Of a DNA stretch of 64,000 nt, positions 45,296-57,213 are shown piece by piece. Source of the DNA: Dillenia suffruticosa. Lineage: Eukaryota; Streptophyta; Magnoliopsida; Dilleniales; Dilleniaceae. The DNA lies in contig JAVTVX010000010.1 of the NCBI GenBank assembly GCA_033439265.1, positions 16,957,490 through 17,021,489 of the forward strand. Reading direction: 5' to 3'. The first letter of the stretch is position 1, and the number at the start of each line of letters is the position of its first letter. The translations under genes and the position numbers were made by a program. Below the pieces are notes generated by a model. That model worked only from the letters and a program-made list of their open reading frames with translations, searched no databases and had not been told where the DNA came from.

Positions 45296-48078
45296 GAGAT
45301 GATCAAAGAGAGTTTCATTGGAGACAACTAAGAGGCGAGGTTTTCTTGTAATTCTTTTGTAACCTTATTCTAAGCTAATAATAGTTAAGGTTGACAATGG
45401 ACTATACACAGGAATTGTGAATTTGTGAATCTTATTCTCAACCTAGTTCGCTTTGCTCTGTCTCTATTTGGTCTATTCCTTTTTCTTCTCTTTCGAAATT
45501 TGGATGAAGCAATATCTAGAAATGCTGTCAGTCCTCTGAAACAACAGGTTCATTTGGTCTGAATTGAGGATTCTTAACTGGTCTGCGTTGACTCCAGATG
45601 CGTATATTGAGTCCCAAAACATTGATTGCTTTCCGCATATGGCAAACGGAATGGATCGCTGTTTTTAGCTTTAAACGTTGTCATCGTTTTCATTTTGAGT
45701 TATTTTTGTTATTAGTATAATGTTTGCAGTCTTTACTGTCATATTTTGGTTCATCATTAGCTGCTATGTGGTTGTATAGATATGCTTCTGCTCTCTACGG
45801 ATCAGTGTTTGATCAATAGCACACATTTTAGTACTTTCCAACTTTGGTTAGCAAGCTTGCATTTTTCCTATATTAAGTTGTAACGCCGCCATGGTCTTGA
45901 GGGTAAGTTTGTTTATCTTCCTTTTTTTTTTTTTGGCTATTGTGCTTACCACTGTTTCTGCGTACACGGTTAATGTACCATCCTGCGGGTGCTGATACCC
46001 GCAAAAATGGTGGCTTTTGGATGGTGGCCTAGATTTGCCCCATGGATATCCACAGGGACGGTAGAAAATTCCTTTGTGTATAAATAGAATGTCCATGCAT
46101 TCAAGTGGAGTAATGGAACTCCTAAGATGTCTTTCTTTTTTGATGCATTATTGAAAACTCTGGATGATATTTTGTTGCAAGTTAAAGGGTGATCTACTGG
46201 CAATTGTAAACTTGTTTAATCATCACAAGAACTTGAAGTGGTGAGAGACGTGTAAGGGCATCAATGCTACAATTCAGTCGGGTTGTTTTTATTTATGCAA
46301 TATAGCTGCAAGAGAACTGATGGCAATCTAATTAGATTTAGTGGTTGCTTTTTGCATTCTGAGCAAACCGGGGAGAAACACAAGCTTAAGGTTCTTTTGT
46401 TGTTATTCCTGGACCTTAGAGAGATATTGGGGTTGTTTATATATGGAGACTGTTTAGGGATATGTTCAAGCATCGACCGGGCATACAACGTAAGTTTATC
46501 TTTGTCCATTTCTGTTGAAGAGATGTGGACTTCATCTTTACCTTGTAACATAATTTTTCACTATGTCACAATAATAAGCAAAAGAGCAGTCCTGATTATG
46601 CTGTTGTGCTTGTTTGGTACTGGTTAACTTAGTCAGACCAGGCTTACTGCACATACAAAGTGTGCTGCCAAACCTAGAAACAGCATACTGCAGGATCTCT
46701 TATTTACAGTGATTGTTGGATGGTGCCTGAAGTGCCTTGGCCCAGGCTTCTTCACATTACCTTGAATGAGGGGTTTATCGGCCATGAGGATAAGTGTCCT
46801 GTCCAGATCAGGGATCACATTATTTCTTTGCTCAATGCTTTTGAAGCATTTGAAAGAGGGAAGATTAACTGTTGAATCTCATCCCACTTTTGTGAATTTC
46901 GGCTACTGCACTTTGAATGCTGAATTTATCATCTAGGCTTGGGAATAAGCAATTTGAAGATGTCCAAACATATTCCTATTCTACAGCAGTTTGTTCATCT
47001 ATGGTTTCTCTTCGTAATTATCTTAAAATTCTGACGTCACAAATCTGCTTCTCAAGTTTTAGCTTTCCTGATTCTCCCTTCTGCCTTTCAATTATGCATA
47101 TCAAGTTGAATCTTGAATTTGCAGCTATTTCAACTGACCCAGCAGAAAGCTATGGCGAGATTTGTCGGAGGTATGTATGTTGAGATTTGTTAGTCAGGAA
47201 CCTTAAATTTAATGAAGTTTGTTAAATATAAACCCTAAAATTCTACAAAAAAAAGTTTAGACTTAGATTAGAGCAGAGATCAAGTAAGCCGAAAGAAATC
47301 TTTTAAAATAAGAAATAAATAATAAAATTCTACCACAACTTGTATTAGAGTTTTAGAAATCCCCAAACAACCAACGAAGGAAGAAGTAACAAACGAAAGG
47401 AACAAAAAATGTATGATTGAAAACAACAATAAACTTTATTAATTAGTAAAAAGAATTACAAATTGCTAGTGATCAGAGTTTTGATAAGTTACACAAAGAG
47501 TCGAAGAATCTCTTTCCCTATGTTGTACATATTCATTCATGCTAAAGAGCCTTTAAACACTTATGGGCCAAACAGGAAGAAATATTAAAATGTTTGAGGA
47601 ACTATAGGAGTCTTTTTCAAAGTTGAGCATTTTCTTTCGTTACTAAACTTTGCATATCTCGAATCATTTGTCTTGGGTTTTTACAACCTCTCCTCAACCT
47701 TTTAAAATAATCTAAAATAAAATAAATCCAAAAATAAAAAGTATTTGAATACTTAAATTTGTTACAAAATAAAGCTACCATTACCAAGAGTTACTCCTAA
47801 TAGATTAGGTCCTGAATTTTAGGATGAAATTATTTTTCTCTGCGATTAAGGTGTGGCTGCTTGCAAAAGTTGGTCTAGAAATGTCGGACCATGACATGCG
47901 CTACAGCTGCTTGCCGTTCTTGCTTTGACTGCTTGTTTGGCCTCCCTTGGTGTATAAATATGACCCCTAAACTTTCCTTTAAGCTTTTAATAATTAAATT
48001 CTTGATTGCTTCCAATGAAGTGAGATCTGGAGAAACGAGGTGGATCACATCAAAGCTTTCCAAGAATGTTCCTTTTTA
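45296..48078. other. Gene-poor spacer downstream of LUX
   Basis: Contains the LUX 3' UTR and then about 2.5 kb without a supportable gene. Short open frames on both strands have no recognisable domain. The right end is the 3' flank of the PPR gene. Confidence 0.55.
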
Positions 48079-49698
48079 TTAGGCAGCCTCTAAGTCAATC
48101 CAACTAGACCCTGGAACTTTTTGCAGTTTTCTTTTCTTAATCATTTTCTTCAGCCGAACAACATTCTCCCAGCGACCTGCATCTGCATACAGATTGGACA
48201 ACAAAACGCTGCCTCCCAAGCTGTCAGGTTCAAGCTCGGCTAGATGCTTGGAAGCAATTTTGGCAAGATCTATATTCCCATGTTTCCTGCACGCCCCTAG
48301 TAAAGCTCCCCATACAAATAAGTCAGGCTCCATGGGCATGCGCTTTATCAAGTCATAGGCCTCAACAAGCTTTCCTGCTCGCCCAAGAAGATCCACCATG
48401 CAAGCATAATGCTCCAACCTTGGCTTGATCCCATATATGCCTTGCATTACCTGGAACAAATATTGCCCGTGTTCAACCATTCCAGCATAGCTACAAGAAG
48501 TGAGAACTGCTGTGAAAGTCAGATGATCAGGAGTCATCTTCCCTTCTTCTTCCATCTGATTAAAAAGCTCTATTGCTTCAGTGCAGTAACCATGATTTGC
48601 ATAACCGAAAATCATAGAATTCCAGGTAACGGTGTTTTTTTCTGTCATACCATGGAACAATGTCTTTGCTTCAGTTATAAAACCACACTTTGCGTACATG
48701 TCAACCAGAGCACTTCTAACGAATATATCTTTCTCGACACCCAAAACTAATGCATACCCATGAATCTCCTTCCCCCGCCTCAAATCTGCGACATTCGCAC
48801 AAGCAGGCAAGAGGCTGCTTAATGTGGCTGAAGTTGGGTAGTGTCCGTCACTCATCATCTGTTTAAATGTATCAAAAGCAGCTTTGTTGCGAAAATTCTG
48901 AACAAGCCCAGAAATAACTGAAGTCCAAGACACAACATCAGGTTCCACCCCATTCATCTGCATAGCTTGGAAAAGCTCAGAGACCATAGACTCATCGTCC
49001 AATTGTGAAAAGCCGGCAACCAATGTGTTCCATGTCACCACATTTGGCTTTAACCCCTCAGCTTTCATTCTCTCGACCAATTCCAATGCTTCTCTGACAA
49101 AGCCCCGTTGAGCATAGCCCGAAACCATAGCATTCAATGCCACCAAATCTTTCTCAACCATAGCATTGAAAACATTAACCGCCTTCACCACTAGGCCCCA
49201 TTTTGAATACATAAAAATCAATGCACTAGCAACATAAGCATCAGATTCAAATGAATGCCTCAGTACCACAGCATGAATCTGCTCACCAGTATGTCGATCA
49301 CAAAGAGTCCCACAAGCTTTGAGAACACTGGGGAGAACAAACTTGCTGGGTCTTATTCCTTCTCTCTGCATTTCGCCAAAGACTCCCAAAGCCACCTGAT
49401 GAAACCCACGTTGAGCTAATGCCCCAATCAGCACGATCCAGCGCCTCTCATTTGTCCTAGGAATTCTGTCAAACAGTTTACGCGCATCTGATATTTGTCC
49501 ACACTCGGTGTAATATGCTACAAGCTTACAGCCAAAATAGGTTAAACGAGCCAGGCCGTTGATAATGAGATGGGCGTGTAATAGTTTTCCTGACTTCAAC
49601 TCTTGATTTTGAGCATATGTTTCTATCAACGCAGCATAGGCTTCTCTCTGTTGGGCAATCACGATTTTTGATTTTCCAACTCTACTCAGCGAATGCAT
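48079..49698 (-). CDS. PLS-class pentatricopeptide repeat protein (At5g59600-like)
   Basis: This intronless gene encodes 539 residues of consecutive pentatricopeptide repeats with E-type C-terminal motifs and no DYW domain. Repeats are visible as GKLLHAHLIINGLARL, VASALIFMYSKWG, NVVTWNTLVAGFS, EPDVVSWTSVISGLVQN, VRSALVDMYAKCGF, VTWNSMIFGYANHG and EHYACMVDLLGRAGKL. The end reads KKMIKKRKLQKVPGSSWIDL. The sequence resembles Arabidopsis At5g59600, including VVSWTSVISGLV and MEPDLFVWGALLGACR. Proteins of this class bind organellar RNA and guide editing, splicing or stability; the target is unknown. The start is the first ATG (MHSLSRVG); a longer frame begins at a TTG. It lies about 100 bases downstream of, and in the same orientation as, a broken PPR-DYW gene. 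Confidence 0.93.
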   Translation of the reverse strand: MHSLSRVGKSKIVIAQQREAYAALIETYAQNQELKSGKLLHAHLIINGLARLTYFGCKLVAYYTECGQISDARKLFDRIPRTNERRWIVLIGALAQRGFHQVALGVFGEMQREGIRPSKFVLPSVLKACGTLCDRHTGEQIHAVVLRHSFESDAYVASALIFMYSKWGLVVKAVNVFNAMVEKDLVALNAMVSGYAQRGFVREALELVERMKAEGLKPNVVTWNTLVAGFSQLDDESMVSELFQAMQMNGVEPDVVSWTSVISGLVQNFRNKAAFDTFKQMMSDGHYPTSATLSSLLPACANVADLRRGKEIHGYALVLGVEKDIFVRSALVDMYAKCGFITEAKTLFHGMTEKNTVTWNSMIFGYANHGYCTEAIELFNQMEEEGKMTPDHLTFTAVLTSCSYAGMVEHGQYLFQVMQGIYGIKPRLEHYACMVDLLGRAGKLVEAYDLIKRMPMEPDLFVWGALLGACRKHGNIDLAKIASKHLAELEPDSLGGSVLLSNLYADAGRWENVVRLKKMIKKRKLQKVPGSSWIDLEAA

Positions 49699-49799
49699 TT
49701 GAATTTCCAAGCAAAGGCGGGGCCAGGCCTAATTCGACGAAACAGAGAACAATTAAAGGAGACCCATTTGGTTGACTGAGAAAAAGCTTGTAAGCGAAA

Positions 49800-52064
49800 T
49801 CACCAGGAATCCCCACATGGGCACAAACCTTTCTTAAAGTGATGAAACCGATAGTTGTCTATCAGAACTATTTTTCTCTCTGTTATTCTAGACACATGTT
49901 TCACGGTTAAATGACACTTTACAGACTAGGAGGTTTTTGAACACTCATAGGTTTTTGTTGCTGGCAGGTTTAGTAGGCCGAAACAAAGCGCCAGTTTTTC
50001 ACTGTGGTATAAGGTTGTTAAATGAAAGTCAGTGTCTTTTAACTGTCTCATTAACACTCTCAACTTTTCACACTTTGGCATCTGAGGTTGTCTTCTATCG
50101 TGCGAAAAAAACTCGTGTATCTTGTTCTCTACTTCAATCCAGCTACATCCTGGTTCTTTTAAAATCGATTTCGATTCCATTAGCCTTCTCCGATTATCTG
50201 CATCAGCCAATCTGCCAATCTCTGCATACATGTTTGAGAGTGTGACAAACTGTAGGGTCTTGAGAGACTCCAAAATTTTCTGAGCCGCAAATTCTGCCAC
50301 TGGGATATTGTTGTTGCATCTACAAGCTGCGAGTAATGGTCTCCCTATTGGGGCAGTTGGTTTGATCGGAAGATGTTTATGAAATCCAAGGCATTTTCTA
50401 GTTTATCGGTTCTTCCCAGTAAGTCAACCACGCAGCTGTAGTGTGTCGCTTCAGGAGGAATACTGTACTCTTTAACCATGGATTTGAAGAACTCTTGGCC
50501 TTCTTGAACTTAACCACAGTGGCTAAAAGCAGACGGGATAGCAATAAAGTATAACTAGTTGGCTTATTTCCCGCTTTAGCTGGGTATCCAGTCTTTGAGT
50601 AAGCCTTGATGATCGAGTTCCATAACACCACGTCCGGTTCTGTAATCTGTTTGAAAATGCAGTCAGCATCTTCTAAGTTACCGCATCGGGCATAAGCTTC
50701 TATCATGGAACTTCCAACATGGGCGCTTGCACAAGATTGGCTTTTATCACCTGAGAATGGATCTGTTCACAGGATGACAAAGATGGCGAAGAGGAAGAAG
50801 CCTTGACCATAATTGAAAAGGTAAACTCATCACGTGCAATGTTATCCCCAACCATTTTATGAAATGCTTGTATTTCCTCATCATTTATTGTGTACAAAAC
50901 CCACTAGTAGCGCATTCCATGTGACAACAGATGCCGTCCTTCCCACACCCACAAACTGTTTCTGCGCATCATCCATCTCTCCAAGTGCGGAATACATATC
51001 TACAATAGCAGTACCAACATGAACATTCAAATCCATTCTTTTCTTAATCACTTGAGCATGAAGCTTGCGAACTCCTTCAAAATGTTGCATGCTAGCACCG
51101 GATGCAAGAGCAACTATAAAGTGTAATTTGGTTCAAAGCCACTCTATCATTAAGTTTAACTGCCTTAGAGCCTCTTCCAAATCCCTGTTTCCGTATAACC
51201 CATTGATAAATGCCGTCCAAGAGACTAGATTCATCTGTGCAAGAGTCTCAAGCAAAACCTTAGCTTTCTGTGTCATACCACACTTACAACACATGGTCCA
51301 AAGTGCATTACCAACTGCCTTATGAGGCAAATACCCCTACTTTAGAATCCACGCTTGAAGCTGGTTTCCTTTGATTGCTGAACATTTCCCGCATAGACTT
51401 TGCAAGATAAGAGTATGTGTAGTGTGATTCGGTTCAATAAGCATGCTCTGCATTCTAACAATGTCAAAGCTTGATCTAACAATCCATTCCTTGAGTAGCC
51501 GGAAAGTAGACTATTAGATGAAACATCATCTGCAGAAGACATCTTATCCAAGACCATTAAAGCATCATCCATTTTCTCACATTTGGCATACACACTAACA
51601 AGGGTAGCAACTCCAAACTGGTCACCAGCAAATCCAGTCTTAATAATCAAAGCATGCCAAATTCTTCCAAGCTCAAGACTCTCTACACCTCCACAGATGA
51701 GCAGAGCACCAATCACATGCTGCCTGTCTGGTAACAATGACACATTGCCCAGAGGATCAATAATTGCGAAATTGCCGGTATCTTTCATACACTTTTCAGG
51801 AAATTCAATATTCTCAGCAAAACGATCCGTGAAAAAGACTCTCTTTTCAGGGATTTTGTGGAGTAGGAGAGATGCATTTTTCAACTTGACAACTTCATTT
51901 ATAGCTGTTGGGTTCTCCTTCTGCATTCTTGAGTGCAATTGGCAAGCTGTGCCTGCAGAAAGAAATGGGATGGTGAATTGTGGGAGATGGATTCTGTCTT
52001 TGACAGAGTAAGAGAAAGGATGGGAAAGTGAATTCACAAACTTAAAGTCTGAGCCCATGGCCAT
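49800..52064 (-). pseudogene. PPR-DYW pseudogene with multiple frameshifts
   Basis: A complete PPR-DYW gene can be followed on the minus strand from MAMGSDFKFVNSL to the end, but only by changing frame several times, first near 51340. Fragments in order include ARIWHALIIKTGF-like, VATLVSVYAKCEKMDDAL, NALWTMCCKCGMTQKAK, NVHVGTAIVDMYSALGEMDD, MIEAYARCGNLEDAD and VTLSNMYAEIGRLADADNRR. The E/E+ region reads LKEPGCSWIEVENKIHEF. The DYW deaminase region keeps HSEKLALCFGLLNLP and [20 protein letters not shown], but a stop follows ECSKTS and the terminal tripeptide is DSW rather than DYW. It probably once edited organellar RNA. It is unlikely to make protein. Confidence 0.9.
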
Positions 52065-53031
52065 GGCTGGGAACGTGCAGTGTACTTGGCAATTTAAGGG
52101 ATCGGAAGGCTACTTAGGTGCCACTGGGAGTGAAAAAAAAAAGAAAAAAAAATCGATTGTTAGGACCAAATGTTTAATGAATTTTATTGGTCGGTGATGG
52201 AATTGGCAGGAGATATTTATTCAAATATTTTTGCACGAGTGATTAAAACTATAGACTTCTGGCATTTTGGCAAAAACATTCATTCTAAAAAGGTACTTAT
52301 GGCAAAAATTGACAAATCTTATGCCAGAGTCCTTTATAACGACACTTCCTAGGAATAATAATTTTGATCGACCCAACTCCCTTTTTATTAAAATAAATAA
52401 ATAAATAATAAAAATAAGAATTTATATCGTAAGTTTAGCTAATAAATCGACTGAGAATTTTTTGTCATAATGTGAATATTGATAATGGTAGTAGTTGAAT
52501 TTATGATATCAATTTTAATTATTTAAATTTTTTTTAAAATTAAATATTTTTTATGATTGAAAATATGGTCATAAATTCTCTAGCCGGTGAAACGTTAGAA
52601 TGGGTGATTTAACTGAACCCTTTATTTTCATGAGGCGCAGCTAAAGAATTTGGTGGTGTTAATCGCAGTTAAAAGGATTAAAATATTACTTTTTGGAGGT
52701 TCAAACTCAAGAATTGAGAAGCGACCGGAAGGGATGGCATCAGTATGATGGGTTAAAATATTGCCGGTTATTGCAGTAGCCCGGAAGTGCTAATGGCCAT
52801 AAGTTCTGTAATTATATTATATGACCAACAAAAAATTAACACATGTATTATATATACACACACATATGTTGTAATCGAGAGAAAAATTCGCAACCTAATA
52901 CGTGGTTGGCCACGCAAAATTCAGTAAGAGGCTTTTATCTCCGATCAGAGAAAAGAATCTTGGGGAGGAAATACTAAAAAAAACCTTAGGGCCACAAACC
53001 CAAATTCTTCGGTGGGATGAGAGAATAAAAG
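52065..53031. other. Intergenic region between divergent genes
   Basis: AT-rich promoter-type sequence between the PPR-DYW pseudogene (left, minus) and the J-protein gene (right, plus). A TATATATACACA stretch near 52850-52863 may be the J-protein core promoter. No gene is supported. Confidence 0.5.
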
Positions 53032-55699
53032 ATGCATGGATTTGCTCTTTCTGTAATTCCAAGCAAATTCTTCTCTTGCTCTCACTCGAATTCCACACCC
53101 ACTTGCTTTCCTCTTCTATGCTCCCAAAATAGCTCACGGTTCTTCGTACCCATCTGCACATATGGCTTCAGAAACAGTCCCAATGTTCATTTCGGCATTT
53201 TAAAACCGAATAGCACTATTAACTTTAGCAAGACGAAGAAGAGGATCAATACCCATTTGAGAGTAAGTCGCAGAGAGTCGCCTTATGAAGTTTTAGGCGT
53301 TTCTCCTTCTGCTTCTCCTGAAGAAATCAAGAGGGCTTATCGAAAACTTGCTTTGAAATATCATCCAGATGTCAACAAAGAGGTGTTTTTCCAATCGCTT
53401 GCTTCAATTCTATCTAAATCTATGTTGGTTTTGGACATAATTTTGTGGGTGTGTGTACGATTAGAAATTGGATAATTTCCTCTATCCTAGTCCTAATTAA
53501 AATTTGAAGTCTAATTTTGATCTATGTTTTCTTCTTTCTTAAGAGAAAAGTTCTTTGCGATGAATTACTGCTATAGTATATACAGCTCGTTTTGAATTTC
53601 ATACATTGGACGAATTTTTCTGATTCGCTTATGTTGGGTTGAGCATTGGACTTTCCTGTGCTATGTGAGACACACTGCCTAAACTTAGACATCATCCATT
53701 ACCACTTTTGTGTTTATGTGTTTTTGTATGTTTGCTATAGCTGATTAAATGAATCCTCCTTTTTCTTTTCTAAATTTTCTCTATCCTGTGCCTGTTAAAA
53801 ATGGATTTGGGTCACCCAAGGGATTGGATAATTACAGGGTTAAGCATCTTTCCCAATGATGATTGCTACTAGCATATAGGAAATCAAATTAAGGAGAAAT
53901 AATTAGATGTAATAATTGTGTTCTCATGTTCCATCTTGAATCTTGAGGGTTTGAACTGATTGCTATGCTGTGAACTACCACTTAGTTTAATGTCAATCTT
54001 CTTATGTTTTGAACTGATTGTTTACAGGCTGTCTAGTATTTAGGGATAATTTTTATCCTTTGTCCTCTATTATGCCTCATTCATTCCAATGTTAAGATTT
54101 TGCGATATTCAACTGTATGAAAAATGTTGCTTCCTTGTCCTTGTTTTCTAGGTTTGATGTAGGATCCTCCACCACATAATAGTTTTAGAAGATTATTTTG
54201 CTTGTCCGTAGTCATTGAAGCTCTAGGCAGACTATTTCCACTGTAAAGTTGTGGGACTCCCTGAATTCAGTTCATGTTGTGCTCCAAAAAATGGTTATTG
54301 AATATTAAGTTTTCGATCATTTTATTTGTGGTGCAAGGATTTTATTTTACCATAAATACTTTATTCTTTTTAATTTGCAGGCAAATGCTCAGGAGAAATT
54401 TTTGAGGATAAAGCATGCATATAACACTTTGATGAATTCTGGATCTCGACAGAGATATGATTCTGGAAGCCAGAGGTCTGGTTATTCCTACTCTAGTGCT
54501 GGAAGAAATAAAAAATGGAATACCCAAGTTGAAGAAGATTTCTACGGCTTTGGTAATTCTTACATTCGATTTATAGTATGACGCCCATTCAATTTCTCCA
54601 TCATCTGCATCTCCTTGGGCCAAAATGAATATTTTGCTGCCTTTGAATAATGTGTAGCTGAGATGCTTTTCTTGCACAGAAGTCTAGTAGTTTGTCTACT
54701 CGTGTAAACTTTTCGACCTGTTGCCCTTTATCAGACTCGAATTTTGGATTGGTATTTGGTCCTATTCACAAAGCGATCTAACAGGCCTATAAGTGGTATT
54801 CTAGCATAATGATTAATGAGTCTGATTTCCTAGGAAGGAAAAGAATTAGAATTAGTAAAGTTGCAAAAATTAGGATAAAAGTATACATGAGTACCTATTT
54901 AATATGACTGTACTATTAAGTTAAAGACAATTTTAAGATATTTGTTTTATTAATCAAAGAATAGTTACTACATTAGAAATTAACCATTATTTATTCTCCA
55001 ATGGTATGTTCATATTTCTGCTTGGGTGTTTGAATTTTCTTGGCTCATTTTCTATCAACCCTTTGTTTGGTCAACCTTATCATTTTTCATGTTCTCATGC
55101 TTAACCTTCATGCTGCAGGTGAATTTTTGAGGGATGTTCAAATAACAATAGGTAGAAATACACTCTATAAGGCACCACATGAGGCCACCAAGTTATCTTG
55201 CATCCTTTCTTATTCTGCATAATGTTGGTGCCTATATTTCAAGAAACCTACCTTTGTGCTATGTATGATTCGGATTATATTTGTACAGGGGACTTCTTTA
55301 GAGATCTGCAAGAAGAATTTCAAAATTGGGAAGCAAATGCTGCTTCACAAGGGCAACCAAAGAGTTTGTGGGAGGAACTAGCTGTGAGTAATGGAAACAT
55401 CCTTCTCTGATATCATCTGCTATTTTTGCTGAAAATGGACAAATTGCAAGTAGTTTTGCTTATACTACTGCATTATTTCACAGGACATTGGAGAAGAATT
55501 TGTTGAGTTTTTAGAGAAAGAGCTCAATATCACAGATTCTGGTACTGAAGGAGAACAATACTATGAAGAGTTTCCGGAAGAAAATCCTTCAGCAGGAAAT
55601 GAACCTCAAAGTAAACCTGGCAGGGACAGCAAGATTGAAGAAAGCATCGAAGAGATTGAAGCAACTCTTGCTAAGTTAAAAAGGGAGCTGGGTCTGTAG
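53032..55699 (+). CDS. Plastid J-domain (DnaJ/HSP40-like) protein (At5g59610-like)
   Basis: Exons: 53032-53382, 54381-54552, 55119-55151 (33 nt), 55289-55383 and 55484-55699. They give 288 residues with the 33-nt exon and 277 without it; both keep the frame. The N-terminus (about 80 residues) is Ser/Asn-rich and basic, like a chloroplast transit peptide. The J domain begins [20 protein letters not shown] and contains the HPD tripeptide (KYHPDVNKE), continuing in exon 2 with [12 protein letters not shown]. The C-terminal half has [35 protein letters not shown] and a helical end [16 protein letters not shown]. No Gly/Phe or zinc-finger region is present, so it is a type III J-protein that would stimulate plastid Hsp70. 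Clients are unknown. Confidence 0.9.
53383..54380 (+). other. Intron 1 of the J-protein gene
   Basis: A 1-kb intron that interrupts the J domain just after HPDVNKE. No recognisable content. Confidence 0.85.
55119..55151 (+). other. 33-nt exon of the J-protein gene
   Basis: Preceded by GCTGCAG and followed by GTAGAA. It encodes [11 protein letters not shown] in frame with both neighbours. The peptide resembles the start of the next exon, [11 protein letters not shown], suggesting an origin by internal duplication. It may be constitutive or a cassette. Confidence 0.65.
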
Positions 55700-57213
55700 T
55701 AGAAAACATCCCACTGCCTTTGAAGACTCTTGTTGTGATGGTCGGACTATTTCTTCATGTATAAATTGGTCAATCTGGTGCAACAACTGGAGTCTCATCA
55801 TACACCAGGTTGGTTTGACTGGGTCAGTTGCTGAAATTTCTTGCCATTTGTTAATTCTTCTTCAGAAGTGCACCCTCAATTGGGTCATTTTGTTTGCTGT
55901 TTTTAAATTAGAAGCTACAAAAGAGCCTTCGGACCAATCAGGAAAAGAAAAATAGAATATAATTCATTGATAAAAATGTTGTACATTTCTTTTTCTTGCT
56001 CAGCTATTTGTTGATTATTATATGTTCTCTTTGTAGCCAAAACTGTATTAAAATGTTTCAACATAATAATTTAGAGAAAAGGATTCTGACATTTTCTTTT
56101 GTTCTTGATGTTGTTTACGCTTTAGTTTTGGTGGCGATCTTTTGTGGCCAGATGGTATGCTTCTGAGTATGTGAAATTTAGGGTTTACAATTTTTATTAT
56201 TTATCCACTTTTAACTAACACCTTCTATGAAAATGGCCGAACTCTATGAATTCCTAAAATTTCATTTATGTGTTAATAACAACAATCAAGTGTTTCCACT
56301 TTTAAACAACGTGTCCCATTTTCCATGCTATATGTCATGGAACCATAGTTATTAAACCATGATCCCGATCGAACAGGGTCAACCTTTAACCTATTTTACA
56401 GGTCAATTTATAAATTTGATAGTTTATGTGGTTAACTCATACAAACCCACAAGTTAATAGGGCATTGATCATCAACCTGTTTTATCTACGAGTTTTTACA
56501 TTTTAAAATAATAAAATTATATAATTATATATATTTTTATATTTTAAAATAATAAAAAAATAACTGTTCAATCAATGACCTTGTTGAACTATAGATTTCA
56601 AGATAGGGTCAGAGCGTTGGTTGACTTTAATTGCTATGCATGGAAGGATAAGTACCAAACCATACACAAGGCAGGAACAAAACTTACCACGCACAGGGTC
56701 CTGGATTCACCGACAAATGAACACAGCCTCTTATTAAAAAGCCGTTCGAAGGGGAGACATAGCCCCAAAACCACGGAACAACAAAACTAACACAACCTGG
56801 TGCAGCAAAGGCCCTATAATTGATAGCTAGTAGGTCCAAGAGTAGACCGTAGGACCGTCTAGAAGAGACACACCTAGCTCCAAACCATGCGTGAAGTGAG
56901 CTGGCCAACCAGCGCAGCCATTTGGCTCCTTGTGATTCAGAGGACAGGACCGGTTGCTACAGATTGGCTCCGTAGCCATCTTAAACTATATCGCTTGTGA
57001 TTCAAAATATAGACAATTTAGCATGAGGCAGCATAATGTAAATTGCAATCTTGGAACAGCACTTGAAGTGAATACAAAGAATAAATAGATCATGAAAGCC
57101 AGAAGGCTCACTACACTCAAAAGTGTATGACACTGCAAGATCTAGAGCAGCTCAAGAAGTCCCTGCGCAGCCGGGTCAAAGACAAAAATTGAGCAATATT
57201 TAAATCAAAACTC
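55700..57213. other. Spacer between J-protein and TOC75 genes
   Basis: 3' flanks of two convergent genes. A less AT-rich block at about 56620-56960 has short open frames on both strands but no recognisable protein; it may be transposon debris. No gene is supported. Confidence 0.5.
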
